A stretch of 37,685 nucleotides of DNA from Companilactobacillus mindensis DSM 14500 (GCF_001434275.1 NZ_AZEZ01000069.1:1-37685), one strand, 5' to 3'. Shown: positions 1 through 8,359, counted from the first letter of the stretch. A program made the numbers and translations. The notes: generated by a model not told the origin, from the letters alone.

Positions 1-4
1 TAGC

Positions 5-170
5 ACTTAAACATTTTATCAAGCTGACAATAACTTGTCAAGAACTTTTTAAAATAATTTTCTAACAAATTATCAAGTGAATGATAATTTGTTAGGCGAT
101 GTCTAACAGACAACTTAATCATCTTACCGAAGTTACAAGATCAAGTCAAGAACTTTTTAAAAATAATTTT
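5..170. repeat. Diverged direct duplication flanking a perfect palindrome
   Basis: Bases 5-61 and 113-170 align over 58 columns with about 11 mismatches and one single-base gap. The last 25 or so bases of each copy are almost identical (GTCAAGAACTTTTTAAA followed by ATAATTTT). Between the copies, 62-75 and 82-95 form a perfect 14-bp inverted repeat with a 6-nt loop and no T-tract. Translated, both copies give related peptides ending in QELFK plus a few residues. The duplication may therefore derive from coding sequence, but I recognise no protein family. The rest of 1-273 holds nothing I can support; a 74-codon frame from 99 has a poor ribosome site and runs into the end of the next gene. Confidence 0.6.
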
Positions 171-273
171 GACGATCAGTGCGAAGCAATTAAGCTCAAA
201 GCGTTGATGTCATTGCTCTGTCGCAACAACAAGATATATATTACCAATCATAAAGAAGTAGCGCAAGTGTTTT

Positions 274-660
274 TCATAAAAAAGTTGAATTATTTCGTTT
301 TTTTTCCGAAATTGCCTTCATAGCGGTCTTTACCCACTCATTTTTATGCTGTGCAATCGTCTTATAGCCAATCTTATTTCGATAATCAGTCCAAAAGTGC
401 TTATGTAATATCGGTCTGCCTAGCTTCTCTGGTTGCAATGCACGGATCGATAAACTGATCTTATGGTTATACTCATCGATTCCCATGACTACGACTTTAA
501 CTTTATCGCCAACTTTATACTTGGTATTCAAATCATCTACAAAGCCATGCTTCAATTCTGAGATATGGATCAAACCTTGTTGATCATCCCCTAGTTTTAC
601 AAAGACTCCATATGATTGGACTCCTGAGATGGTTCCGGTAATTATGTCTCCTATTCGCAT
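274..660 (-). CDS. cvfD: S1-domain RNA-binding regulator (CvfD/YugI/GSP13-like)
   Basis: A 128-residue protein. An S1 (OB-fold) RNA-binding domain fills about residues 1-75: it opens with MRIGDIITGTISGVQSYGVF and contains GLIHISEL and the KVGDKVKVVV strand. The remainder is a basic tail rich in Lys and Arg. Stand-alone S1 proteins of this size in Firmicutes (YugI/GSP13, CvfD) are ribosome- or RNA-associated post-transcriptional regulators; that role here is inferred from the family. The start chosen is the ATG at 660, which has GGGAGG seven bases upstream; the same frame is open for another 30 codons but that extension is hydrophobic and lacks a ribosome site. It is divergent from the flavoprotein gene, sharing an intergenic stretch of about 80 bases. 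No clear terminator follows. Confidence 0.85.
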   Translation of the reverse strand: MRIGDIITGTISGVQSYGVFVKLGDDQQGLIHISELKHGFVDDLNTKYKVGDKVKVVVMGIDEYNHKISLSIRALQPEKLGRPILHKHFWTDYRNKIGYKTIAQHKNEWVKTAMKAISEKKRNNSTFL

Positions 661-739
661 TAACTTTCCTCCCTCTGTAAAATGTAAATGTGTAACAATG
701 TATCTATAGATTATATAACAGAAAATGGTGACTAAGATT

Positions 740-1732
740 ATGAATGACAAAATTTATGACATTTCAATTATAGGTGGTGGTCCGGCTGGTATGTTTGCGG
801 CTTACTTTGCTCGCTTACGTAACTTAAAAGTTTCATTAATAGAAAGTTTACCCAAATTAGGTGGTCAACCGGAAACGCTCTATGCTCAAAAGCATATTTA
901 CGACGTAGCAGCTCTACCTAAAATATCGGCTACTGACTTAGTCAAGCAACTCAACGCCCAACTAAGCCTGATGAACTGCGACCAATACTTGAATACTTCA
1001 GTTTCTTCTATAGTAAGAAAAGATGATCTCTGGGTACTGACGACTAATAAAGAAACTATCTATACTAAGGCTGTGATCATTGCTATCGGTAATGGCTCCT
1101 TCCAACCTCGCAAATTGACTTTCGACTATGATCCAACGTTAGAAAAACAACAACTGAACTACTTCGTCAATAATATTGAAGACTTTGCTGACAAAGATGT
1201 TGTAGTTGCCGGTGGTGGCGACTCAGCAATCGACTGGGCCATCGATCTCAATCAAGTTGCCAAGAAAACATCCCTTATACATAGAAGAAACAGATACCGA
1301 GCTATGGAATCTAGCGTAAAAAAACTCAATGATTCTACCGTTCAGCAGCTCAATCCCTACATCATCAAAAATATTGGCTTTAATCAAACTGATCACGACA
1401 AGATCGACATCACTTTAAAAATGATCAAATCTGACGAATTAAAAACTATTACAGCTGACAAATTACTGGTCAATTATGGATTCGTTTCTGATTCAAAGAT
1501 TCTGCGTGATTGGAATATCGACTTACAAGGTCCTTTTATCAAAGTAACTCAAGAAATGGAAACCAATTTACCAAATGTCTTTGCCATCGGTGACATCGTT
1601 ACTTACCCTGGAAAGTTGCAACTGATCGCCACGGCCTTTGCTGAAGGGCCTATTGCAGTCACTAAAGCCTTGCGTAATCTGTATCCGGATAAAGACTTTT
1701 TCGAACACAGTACTTCTATTTTTGAGAAATAA
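740..1732 (+). CDS. Ferredoxin-NADP reductase-like flavoprotein (TrxR-like, YumC type)
   Basis: About 330 residues, the usual length of the thioredoxin-reductase-like ferredoxin/flavodoxin-NADP+ reductases of Firmicutes. The FAD dinucleotide site is IIGGGPAGMFAAY near the N-terminus, followed by SLPKLGGQPETLY, typical of this subgroup. The NADPH-binding GxGxxA/G segment is VVVAGGGDSAIDWAIDL near residue 155. A late FAD motif, VFAIGDIV, lies near residue 285. There is no CxxC redox pair, so it is not a thioredoxin reductase. The likely role is electron transfer between NADPH and ferredoxin or flavodoxin in the cytosol. An in-frame ATG at 725 exists, but family alignment and the weak GGTG favour 740. 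Confidence 0.85.
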   Translation: MNDKIYDISIIGGGPAGMFAAYFARLRNLKVSLIESLPKLGGQPETLYAQKHIYDVAALPKISATDLVKQLNAQLSLMNCDQYLNTSVSSIVRKDDLWVLTTNKETIYTKAVIIAIGNGSFQPRKLTFDYDPTLEKQQLNYFVNNIEDFADKDVVVAGGGDSAIDWAIDLNQVAKKTSLIHRRNRYRAMESSVKKLNDSTVQQLNPYIIKNIGFNQTDHDKIDITLKMIKSDELKTITADKLLVNYGFVSDSKILRDWNIDLQGPFIKVTQEMETNLPNVFAIGDIVTYPGKLQLIATAFAEGPIAVTKALRNLYPDKDFFEHSTSIFEK

Positions 1733-1776
1733 TTTTTAAATTTCATTAAATTTAAAGTTATTTTAAGTTATGCTAG

Positions 1777-1782
1777 TATAAT
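1777..1782 (+). promoter_or_regulatory. -10 box of the dedA promoter
   Basis: A perfect TATAAT lies 32 bases ahead of the TTG start of the DedA gene, in an AT-rich gap. The matching -35 region is poor (AAAGTT-like), so only the -10 is called. Confidence 0.45.
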
Positions 1783-1813
1783 GAAGTTTAATTTGAATTC
1801 TGGAGTTGATTGA

Positions 1814-2467
1814 TTGAGTTACGTAATGGGTCTGATCGATTTCGTTTTACATATTGATAGTCATTTAGTCAATATCGTAAACAATTTCGGTATATGGACA
1901 TATTTGATACTGTTTCTAATCATCTTTATTGAAACCGGAGTCGTCATATTACCATTTCTTCCTGGAGATTCTTTGATCTTTGCCGCTATGGCATTGGCTG
2001 CCAATCCAAAATATGGATTGATAACGTGGCTGATGTTTCTGATTTTCTTAACAGCCGCAGTCTTAGGAGATTCGTTGAACTACGAAATTGGTGAGCACTT
2101 CGGAGAGTATGCCACGAGGAACAAATACCTCAGCAAACTGATCAATAAAGATCACTTAGATGAAGCACATGCTTTCTTTGAGAAAAATGGTGGTAAGACG
2201 ATTGCCATCGGAAGATTCATCCCTCTAATCAGAACTTTCGTACCTTTCGTTGCCGGTAGTGGAACAATGCACTATGGAAGTTTCTTGAAATATAACTTTA
2301 TTGGAGCTTTCCTGTGGGTATTGGTTTGTTCCGTAGCTGGACACCTTTTTGGTAACATTCCAGTCGTTCAGGAGCATTTCTCCATGATCATCTTGGGAAT
2401 CGTCTTGATTTCACTTATCCCAGTCTTGATCACCGCACTTAAAAATAGAAAAAAGAAAAAAGCTTAG
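1814..2467 (+). CDS. DedA family membrane protein
   Basis: 217 residues with several membrane segments. Family marks are the N-terminal re-entrant region with FIETGVVILPFLPGDSLIF (about residues 39-57), GDSLNYEIG, and the arginine motif GRFIPLIRTFVPFVAGSG near residue 135. DedA proteins are polytopic undecaprenyl-phosphate or phospholipid transport and scrambling proteins in other bacteria; substrate here is unknown. The start is TTG at 1814, because GGAG sits eight bases upstream, whereas the first ATG (1826) would be too far from it. A basic KNRKKKK tail ends the protein, and the stop codon lies inside the terminator stem that follows. Confidence 0.9.
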   Translation: MSYVMGLIDFVLHIDSHLVNIVNNFGIWTYLILFLIIFIETGVVILPFLPGDSLIFAAMALAANPKYGLITWLMFLIFLTAAVLGDSLNYEIGEHFGEYATRNKYLSKLINKDHLDEAHAFFEKNGGKTIAIGRFIPLIRTFVPFVAGSGTMHYGSFLKYNFIGAFLWVLVCSVAGHLFGNIPVVQEHFSMIILGIVLISLIPVLITALKNRKKKKA

Positions 2468-2490
2468 GAAAATTTTCCTAAGCTTTTTTT
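2456..2490. terminator. Bidirectional terminator embedded in both convergent genes
   Basis: A perfect palindrome of 17-bp arms (A-run, GCTTAGG, AAAATTTT centre, CCTAAGC, T-run) works as an intrinsic terminator on both strands. It contains the TAG of the DedA gene (2465-2467) and the TAG of the convergent membrane gene (2478-2480), so both reading frames finish inside the stem. Confidence 0.9.
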
Positions 2491-3080
2491 AGTCTAGCTT
2501 TCCAGAAGTTCAATCCTTCAAATAGAATGAAGAATAAAACAAAGCATTGCGTAAAGAATTCCTCTGGCAAGATGTTGATCACTGGGTCCTTTTCGGGATC
2601 GAATAACCAATCGCTATTGCGAAAGAGAACTTCATGGAAAATGACAAAGAATTGATCGAAGTTAAACATCATCATGATTGCTAAAAATATCCCCACGATG
2701 CCGATCCAAAGAAAAGTTCGATTGAATCTGGCACGGATTTTATGAAATTTAGCCACGATTGCTCCGGAGACAATAAAAACGCCGAAGTTTAATAAAAAGA
2801 GTTTTTTACAGTCTAAAAAGTGTAGTCTTCCCGCTGCTGATGAGCCAAAGTCACTCAAATGCCACTGCCAGTTGAACGGATTGATCAAATAGTCCATCAT
2901 CTGGGCATAGTTTTTCATGATCGTTCCATATTTCATATCGACTGCCTGCTCCAAATAATAGTGCTTGATGTCGATTGCAAACAACAAGTAACTAGCAAAA
3001 ATCGTTACAGTAATAGCTGTCGTCAAAATAAAGAAAGCTAACGCAATCGTGTAGAGAAGGTCTTTTTGCGAATTAGACAT
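2478..3080 (-). CDS. TIGR01906 family (DUF1461) integral membrane protein
   Basis: 200 residues. There is a first membrane segment at about 12-34, then an extracytoplasmic stretch with a conserved-looking HYYLEQAVDMKYG and FNWQW region. Three more membrane segments follow near 92-110, 122-142 and 178-192. This layout and length match the TIGR01906/DUF1461 family, which is usually encoded beside YutD and the NagD-like phosphatase, as here. Function is unknown. The start overlaps the upstream gene's stop by eight bases (ATGTCTAA), indicating translational coupling at the end of the operon. Confidence 0.8.
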   Translation of the reverse strand: MSNSQKDLLYTIALAFFILTTAITVTIFASYLLFAIDIKHYYLEQAVDMKYGTIMKNYAQMMDYLINPFNWQWHLSDFGSSAAGRLHFLDCKKLFLLNFGVFIVSGAIVAKFHKIRARFNRTFLWIGIVGIFLAIMMMFNFDQFFVIFHEVLFRNSDWLFDPEKDPVINILPEEFFTQCFVLFFILFEGLNFWKARLKKA

Positions 3081-3849
3081 CCCATTGATCCAGACTTTCT
3101 ACTTGATGCGTTGGTTTGATCGGTGCATTGTCGATATCTTCATGCGTGCTGACGCCAGTATTGACCCACAACGTATCGACGCCCGCATTGATACCGCATT
3201 GAATGTCAGTATTGTAGTTGTCGCCGACCATGACCGCTTTTTTAGGGTCGAAGTTTCTAGCTTTGACCGCAAAGTCGATAATCTCACGCTCAGGCTTACC
3301 AATATAGTGAGCTTTTTGCTGAGTTGAAGTTTCAACCAAGGAAATGACTGATCCGGCACCAGGAACAAGGCCACGTTCGTTAGGCAAGTTAGTATCGGCA
3401 TTGGTTCCAATAAAGAAAGCCCCACGTTTGATAGCCAAAGTTGCTAGTTCAAATTTGTGATAAGTCACATCGTAATCCAATCCCACGATAACCACGTCAG
3501 GATCGACTTCATTCAACTTGATACCTGTGTTAAAGACGGCACTCTTCAAACCGTACTCACCGATTACATAAGCTGAATGATTTTTAATATCGTCACCAAA
3601 CATATTTTGGATATAAGCTGCAGTTGCCAATGAAGGTGTCAAAATTTGTTGCGGTTTTGCTGTGATCTGATGATTATTCGTCAAATTATCAGCCACTTGC
3701 TGTGGTGTTTTCGTCGTGTTGTTCGTTAGAAAATAATAGTCGACCCCAGCATTGTTCAAATTATCAATGAACACCTTAGCTTCAGGAATCTTATCTTTCC
3801 CACGGTACATAGTTCCATCTAAATCAATTAAATATGTTTGATACTTCAT
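3073..3849 (-). CDS. TIGR01457 family HAD hydrolase (NagD/YutF-like phosphatase)
   Basis: 258 residues, the standard length of the family. Motif I is LIDLDGTMYRG, with the nucleophile D9 and acid/base D11. Motif II is the LTNNTT segment near residue 42. The C2-type cap lies in the middle. The late motifs include GKPEREI near 185 and MVGDNYNTDI near 208, which supplies the Mg-binding acids. The family hydrolyses small phosphate esters such as sugar or nucleotide phosphates; the true substrate is unknown. It starts by a four-base ATGA overlap with the YutD gene. Confidence 0.9.
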   Translation of the reverse strand: MKYQTYLIDLDGTMYRGKDKIPEAKVFIDNLNNAGVDYYFLTNNTTKTPQQVADNLTNNHQITAKPQQILTPSLATAAYIQNMFGDDIKNHSAYVIGEYGLKSAVFNTGIKLNEVDPDVVIVGLDYDVTYHKFELATLAIKRGAFFIGTNADTNLPNERGLVPGAGSVISLVETSTQQKAHYIGKPEREIIDFAVKARNFDPKKAVMVGDNYNTDIQCGINAGVDTLWVNTGVSTHEDIDNAPIKPTHQVESLDQWDV

Positions 3850-4463
3850 TTATTCTTTTCACCTATTTTTCTAATTTTGAAGGCCTTTTTAGTTGAATGC
3901 GTTGTTGTCTTCTTCTTGTTATTGACGTGACGCTTCGTGACCTTGTTCTTCTTCTTTTGATTTGAATGATTGTTCGAATGCGATTTGGTTGGCTTCTCAC
4001 TCTTCTTCACACCTGGTTTGGCATGATTCATCCGTGTCTTGAACTTATGGTTAGTCTTTTTGTTGGTATGGTTGTTGGTCCGATTATTAGTCCGGTTGGA
4101 ACGACGGTGCGAAACCTTTTTAATTGGATCTTTTTTGACCTTTTCAAGCACAAAGTAGGCACAGCCAAAGTTACAATATTCCAATAAGTAATCTTCCAAA
4201 TGAGAAATACGGTTCTCCAAGTTGCTTTCTTTACGCTCATCTTCATAAAAACCTTTGAATCTTAACTGATCGTAACCCCAATCGCCAACGATATAATCGT
4301 ACTTTTCCAAAACGTTATTGTAACGTTCTTCAATTCGTTCTTTGTTAAAACCATCATCGTGGTTTTCAACTATTTTATATTGAGTTTTATCGATCGTGAT
4401 CAAATCATCTTCTAGTTTGATCACATCAACTAATTTGTTATTAGTATCCTCAACTTCTTGCAA
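3846..4463 (-). CDS. yutD: YutD-like protein (DUF1027) with a long basic tail
   Basis: 205 residues. About residues 20-115 form the YutD domain: YKIVENHDDGFN, then EKYDYIVGDWGYDQLRFKGFY and the YLLEYCNFGCAYFVLEK segment with its conserved cysteines. After it, about 90 residues are almost wholly Lys, Asn, His, Thr and Arg, low-complexity and probably disordered, as expected of a nucleic-acid-contacting tail. The molecular function of YutD is not established to my knowledge. The start is TTG at 4463 with GAGGTG close upstream. It lies nine bases from the nucleotidase gene and overlaps the HAD gene. Confidence 0.85.
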   Translation of the reverse strand: MQEVEDTNNKLVDVIKLEDDLITIDKTQYKIVENHDDGFNKERIEERYNNVLEKYDYIVGDWGYDQLRFKGFYEDERKESNLENRISHLEDYLLEYCNFGCAYFVLEKVKKDPIKKVSHRRSNRTNNRTNNHTNKKTNHKFKTRMNHAKPGVKKSEKPTKSHSNNHSNQKKKNKVTKRHVNNKKKTTTHSTKKAFKIRKIGEKNK

Positions 4464-4472
4464 GTAATCACC

Positions 4473-5837
4473 TCAAATCGGATATTTTTTGCTCAAGTAA
4501 TCTCCGAACACACTTCTTAAAAATTTGGGATACATAATTTCATTATTTCCGGCAATCTCAATCGATGGGAAATATGGTACGAATAAATAATGATCCAATA
4601 AAGCTAAAGTATACTCTTGATTCTTGTTTAATTCTTTCCCATTTATATAGACGTTACGTTTCTCATCGATCGTAATGCCACGATAAACCAGTTCGCCAAA
4701 TATCTTACCACGAAATCCCATACCTTTTTGCATATGGTTGCGCAAATATAGCCGGTTCTTTTCCATTTCCATAACCAACCGCCAAACATTGTCTCCGGTC
4801 ATGGTCGTTTTCATGACGTGAATAGCGTGGGGCAAAATATCATGCAAGTTTTTCTCAGTGATGATTCCTTTAGGCAGATCACCCAGAAATAGTCCGGAAC
4901 TCAAAATGGCGACTTCACCGTGTGCAAATTCTTGCGTTGCCGTCAGTGCTTCTTGCATGATAGAATTTTGAGCCGTATAGTCGCTACTCAAAGCGTGCGG
5001 CAATTTGGCGACCTGTTGATGATCAAGTAAGTTTTCGCCCTTAGCAAATTGCTGCTTGATCCAAATCTCATCCCCGCTTTCAACTGGCAAAGATTCCGTC
5101 TTGGTTGTAAAAGCAGACTTATTAACAATTTTTTTACTATCATCTAATTCAAGATCAATCGTTCCAATATGTTGACCATACTTACCAGCTGCTGCCAACA
5201 ACACGCCATTGTCTACTTCACCTTTGGGAAACAGATGGTGCGAATGGGAACCAATAATGACTGTGATCTCCGGATGCTTTTGTGCGATCAAGCGGTCCAT
5301 AGATACGCCCAAGTGCGACAATAAAATGATCACGTCGCAATCTTTGACCATTTCCAGCGCTTTCGGTAACTTTTCTTGGACCAGTTTAATATCCCAGTTC
5401 AAGAGTGGATATGTCAAAATATATGGTGCCGTCAAACCGATAATACCGATCTTAGTCTGTCGTTTGGTCGTAATGATTTTATAAGGTTTAGCAAAGTGGG
5501 CTAATTGGCCATCTTTTTCATAGACGTTATCCAAAATAACTGGGAAATTAGCTTGGTCATATAAATGTTCCAATTCTTCGTGACTGTTACCCAAGCCTTC
5601 GTTGTTACCAATCGTTGCTGCATCATAATGCAATGGATTCATCCACTCGATATTGGCCTGACCATTAGTAGCTTCACTCAACGGGTGCGCACGGTCCATG
5701 GCGTCCCCTAGGTCGAACAAATAAAAATCATCGGCCGTACTCTTTTGGAGTGACTCGTCGATAAATCTCTTCACTCTAGGAAAGTTCTCAAAGTGTGAAT
5801 GTAAATCATTAGTATGAACGATTTGAATTTTTTCCAT
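4473..5837 (-). CDS. Metallophosphatase / 5'-nucleotidase (YunD-like)
   Basis: 454 residues, two domains. The N-terminal calcineurin-like metallophosphoesterase has HTNDLHSH (D11, H13), DLGDAMD (D42, D45), GNNE (77-80), LLSHLG (H175) and GSHSHH (196-201). The C-terminal half is the 5'-nucleotidase substrate-binding domain. In the fourth block the usual GNHE reads GNNE, as in YunD proteins. No signal peptide is seen, so it should act in the cytosol, unlike secreted UshA-type enzymes. The substrate is probably a nucleotide or related phosphate ester. It lies six bases downstream of another metallophosphoesterase gene, so three phosphatases are co-transcribed. Confidence 0.88.
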   Translation of the reverse strand: MEKIQIVHTNDLHSHFENFPRVKRFIDESLQKSTADDFYLFDLGDAMDRAHPLSEATNGQANIEWMNPLHYDAATIGNNEGLGNSHEELEHLYDQANFPVILDNVYEKDGQLAHFAKPYKIITTKRQTKIGIIGLTAPYILTYPLLNWDIKLVQEKLPKALEMVKDCDVIILLSHLGVSMDRLIAQKHPEITVIIGSHSHHLFPKGEVDNGVLLAAAGKYGQHIGTIDLELDDSKKIVNKSAFTTKTESLPVESGDEIWIKQQFAKGENLLDHQQVAKLPHALSSDYTAQNSIMQEALTATQEFAHGEVAILSSGLFLGDLPKGIITEKNLHDILPHAIHVMKTTMTGDNVWRLVMEMEKNRLYLRNHMQKGMGFRGKIFGELVYRGITIDEKRNVYINGKELNKNQEYTLALLDHYLFVPYFPSIEIAGNNEIMYPKFLRSVFGDYLSKKYPI

Positions 5838-5843
5838 AAGAAC

Positions 5844-6467
5844 CTACTTTCCTTGCTGTCTAGCAATTTGATCAGCTAAATCCTTTTTCTTCTTGTCGTA
5901 CATTTCAAGAATCTCTTCACCACGCAAAGGCGAACCCCATGGCAGATTCTCAGTTAAATAGTCTCGTTCAGGCGCATCGACGCCGACGTTGATATTTTCG
6001 GGGATTGGCACAGAATAGTGATGGATATGGCCGTGCAAATTGATGATCTTGTCAACTTTACCGAGCAGCATTGGATAGTGCGTGCAATAAAATTGGTGAT
6101 GATCAAATTTCAACAGCGAACCAACGTCTTCAAATTCGAATCTTGGCTTGCCATCGCTCAACAATTCGTTGCGTTTAGCCAGAAATTTAAACAGCGCATG
6201 ATAGTCGTGGTTGCCTTTGATCAAAGTCATGTGACCATTTAATTGTCTTAACATATCATACGTTTCTTCATTAGTTGGTGTATTCTGGGGACGCATCGAA
6301 ATGTCGCCTAAATGATAAACGCGGTCGTTTTCATCAACTCGTTTGTTCCAGGCATCGATCATCGCTTGGTTCATTTCATCCACGTTGCCAAAGTGTCTGG
6401 GGGCGAAGTTGTTCGGTTGCAATAATTGATAATGATAAAAATGCATATCAGCTATAAAATAATTCAT
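5844..6467 (-). CDS. Metallophosphoesterase family protein
   Basis: 207 residues forming a single calcineurin-like domain with all five metal-binding blocks: IADMHF (D7, H9), HLGDISMRP (D55), GNHD (85-88), THYPM (H130) and HGHIHH (145-150). The compact size and DxHxxH start resemble a group of small cytosolic phosphoesterases, also found in phages, with broad activity on phosphodiesters or phosphomonoesters. The substrate cannot be read from sequence. It follows the conserved hypothetical gene by four bases and precedes the nucleotidase gene by six. Confidence 0.88.
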   Translation of the reverse strand: MNYFIADMHFYHYQLLQPNNFAPRHFGNVDEMNQAMIDAWNKRVDENDRVYHLGDISMRPQNTPTNEETYDMLRQLNGHMTLIKGNHDYHALFKFLAKRNELLSDGKPRFEFEDVGSLLKFDHHQFYCTHYPMLLGKVDKIINLHGHIHHYSVPIPENINVGVDAPERDYLTENLPWGSPLRGEEILEMYDKKKKDLADQIARQQGK

Positions 6468-6471
6468 TTGC

Positions 6472-6798
6472 CTAATCTTCCTTTGAAATTATTCGATTGG
6501 CCTTGAGGATATCGTTGAATGCATCGCGAATCTTACCTTCGGGCTTCTTGTATTCAACCCATTCTGTCATTTCCATAGGTGGAACTGTATAATTTTGATT
6601 GACGTAGTCTTCATAGACACTAACCGCCGAAGAATGTGGGATATTGAGTTTTAGAATTCTGACCTCTTTGATCAATCCTAATTCAGCGGCCTTCTCAGCT
6701 CTACCATTCATGACGATATTAGCAAGTTCGTAATACTTAGTACCATCATTTCTAGTAATTTGTTCAATAATATCTAATGTTTGTTTTTCATTGTCCAT
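6472..6798 (-). CDS. Conserved hypothetical protein, first gene of the operon
   Basis: 108 residues, soluble, no membrane segment, slightly acidic. I do not recognise the family. It opens with a short helix (TLDIIEQITRNDGTKYYELANIVMNG), includes an alanine-rich AEKAAELGL helix and ends with a charged helix. It has good support as a real gene: GAGGT seven bases before the ATG, its own promoter region facing the glycerophosphodiesterase gene, and only four bases to the next gene of the phosphoesterase operon. Confidence 0.7.
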   Translation of the reverse strand: MDNEKQTLDIIEQITRNDGTKYYELANIVMNGRAEKAAELGLIKEVRILKLNIPHSSAVSVYEDYVNQNYTVPPMEMTEWVEYKKPEGKIRDAFNDILKANRIISKED

Positions 6799-6827
6799 TG
6801 TTATACCTCACGTTTCACTACTTATTT

Positions 6828-6837
6828 TAGTATATAA
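6828..6837. promoter_or_regulatory. Overlapping divergent -10 boxes
   Basis: TATAAT at 6832-6837 reads toward the glycerophosphodiesterase gene, and TATACT (complement of 6828-6833) reads toward the seven-gene operon. The two boxes share two bases, so polymerase could not occupy both promoters at once. The -35 regions are not clear on either strand. Confidence 0.45.
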
Positions 6838-6862
6838 TATCTAAAAAGTTAGGGAGTTAATT

Positions 6863-8293
6863 ATGATTTCAAAAAGTTTCAATCTTTTCAAAGTATCACT
6901 AGCTTTATTACTATTTTTCTTTGCTAGTGGTTTTACCGTCATTGGTCACCGTGGCGATCCAATCAATGCTCCTGAGGAGACTTTCGAAAGTTTCAACAAA
7001 GCTTTCTCTGAAGGCGCCGACTATGTGGAACTAGATATCCACGTTTCCAAAGACAACGTCCTAGTGGTTTCACACGATCGTGACTTACAGCGAGTCACAG
7101 GAACTTCAATGATCGTTTCACAGCATAATTTCTCTGACTTGGCTGCTTTGCATCAAAAAAATGGTGAGCCAATCCATAGTTTGAACCAAGTCTTTGAACA
7201 TTACAAAAATAATCCTAAAGCTAAATTTTTGATTGAGACGAAAAAGGCCAAAAAAGGTAATCCCCAAAACATGGAAGAATTACTAAAACAAGCCATCGAT
7301 CAATACGGCATGCAAGATCGGGTCATGTTCCACTCGTTTTCAACTAAGAGTTTGGAAAATGAATCGCAACTGATGCCCAACATCCCTCGAATCTTTATTG
7401 CGGGGACGATCAAGCGAGTCAACTTTGACATCTTGCAATACGTTTCTGGCGTCAACCTTTCGTCAAACATCGTCACTCCAGAAATTATCAATACGATGCA
7501 TTTTATGGGCAAAAGCGTTTATGTTTGGGACGAAATGAACGAGAGCCCTAAAAAATGGAACACTTTGATCAACATGCCAATCGATGGTGTGGTCACGAAC
7601 TATCCCGCTACTGGTAACGAATATCGGGAATTGAAAGACCAATCTAAGAGTGAGGTCTTGAATCAAAATGTCTACTATATGAGTACTCACAAGGAACCAA
7701 TTTACGAAAATCCTTATCGTCTGATCAAAACTGACAAACACGTCAATCCTTTGGACGGCTATCACATTACTAATATCGTTAAGTTTGACGGTGAAAAGTA
7801 CGTTCAACTGGGCGAAAATAAATTTGCCAATGCGACTGGTTTCAATTCTGAATATGCACTGAAAGATCTGCGCCAATACTTCGGTGCCAAAGCTGTTTAC
7901 CGCAACCAACAGCCTAACAACTTCTTATACAGTGAACCCAATAATCCCACAACTGTGATCAATCGTTTAGAAGTCAACCAGCCTGAACAAATTATTACCA
8001 TTCAAAAAATCGGTACGCAGACTTGGTTGAAGCTAAAAAATGGCTGGATCAACTCGCATAATGTCTTGATTCAGCTAAATCCGGACAATTACATGGGTAA
8101 TGAGTCAGAAAAGAGCTATTATGAATTGCCTAAAGGCCAACGGATCAAAAACATCGATCTGTTAGAAAATATTTCTATAATGCCTGCGACAACTGATCAA
8201 ACGCTGGAAAATGCCGATTTAATCAGGGATTTCAACAATATTTACGTTGATTTCTCGTTCAATCATGATAACGATTCCATAAATAAGATTTAG
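6863..8293 (+). CDS. Secreted or membrane-anchored glycerophosphodiester phosphodiesterase with C-terminal SH3-like region
   Basis: 476 residues. A hydrophobic signal or anchor segment covers about 10-24 and runs directly into the catalytic GDPD barrel (25-260): VIGHRGDPINAPEE (H29, R30, E38), YVELDIH (E56, D58) and VVSHDRDL (H71). GDPD enzymes split glycerophosphodiesters into glycerol-3-phosphate and an alcohol. From about 270 to 476 lies an extension with patterns such as TWLKLKNGWINSHNVL that resemble bacterial SH3/GW wall-binding repeats. An extracellular role on glycerophosphate polymers (lipoteichoic acid) or deacylated lipids is therefore inferred. The ribosome site is AGGGAG before ATG. 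No clear terminator separates it from pepV. Confidence 0.85.
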   Translation: MISKSFNLFKVSLALLLFFFASGFTVIGHRGDPINAPEETFESFNKAFSEGADYVELDIHVSKDNVLVVSHDRDLQRVTGTSMIVSQHNFSDLAALHQKNGEPIHSLNQVFEHYKNNPKAKFLIETKKAKKGNPQNMEELLKQAIDQYGMQDRVMFHSFSTKSLENESQLMPNIPRIFIAGTIKRVNFDILQYVSGVNLSSNIVTPEIINTMHFMGKSVYVWDEMNESPKKWNTLINMPIDGVVTNYPATGNEYRELKDQSKSEVLNQNVYYMSTHKEPIYENPYRLIKTDKHVNPLDGYHITNIVKFDGEKYVQLGENKFANATGFNSEYALKDLRQYFGAKAVYRNQQPNNFLYSEPNNPTTVINRLEVNQPEQIITIQKIGTQTWLKLKNGWINSHNVLIQLNPDNYMGNESEKSYYELPKGQRIKNIDLLENISIMPATTDQTLENADLIRDFNNIYVDFSFNHDNDSINKI

Positions 8294-8359
8294 GTAGATT
8301 AGCCTTTAAAGCTAACCTTTGGTAAAATATAAAAAACTTCACCTGGAGGTCAAAGATAT

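Noticed and set aside
99-323. 74-codon open frame on the plus strand at the left edge
   Set aside because: Weak ribosome site, an adjacent hairpin, overlap with the end of the S1-domain gene, and a low-complexity C-terminus that is the complement of that gene. It was kept only as a repeat with possible coding ancestry.
7463-7909. 148-codon frame antisense to the glycerophosphodiesterase gene
   Set aside because: A shadow of a well-supported gene, with no ribosome site or recognisable domain.
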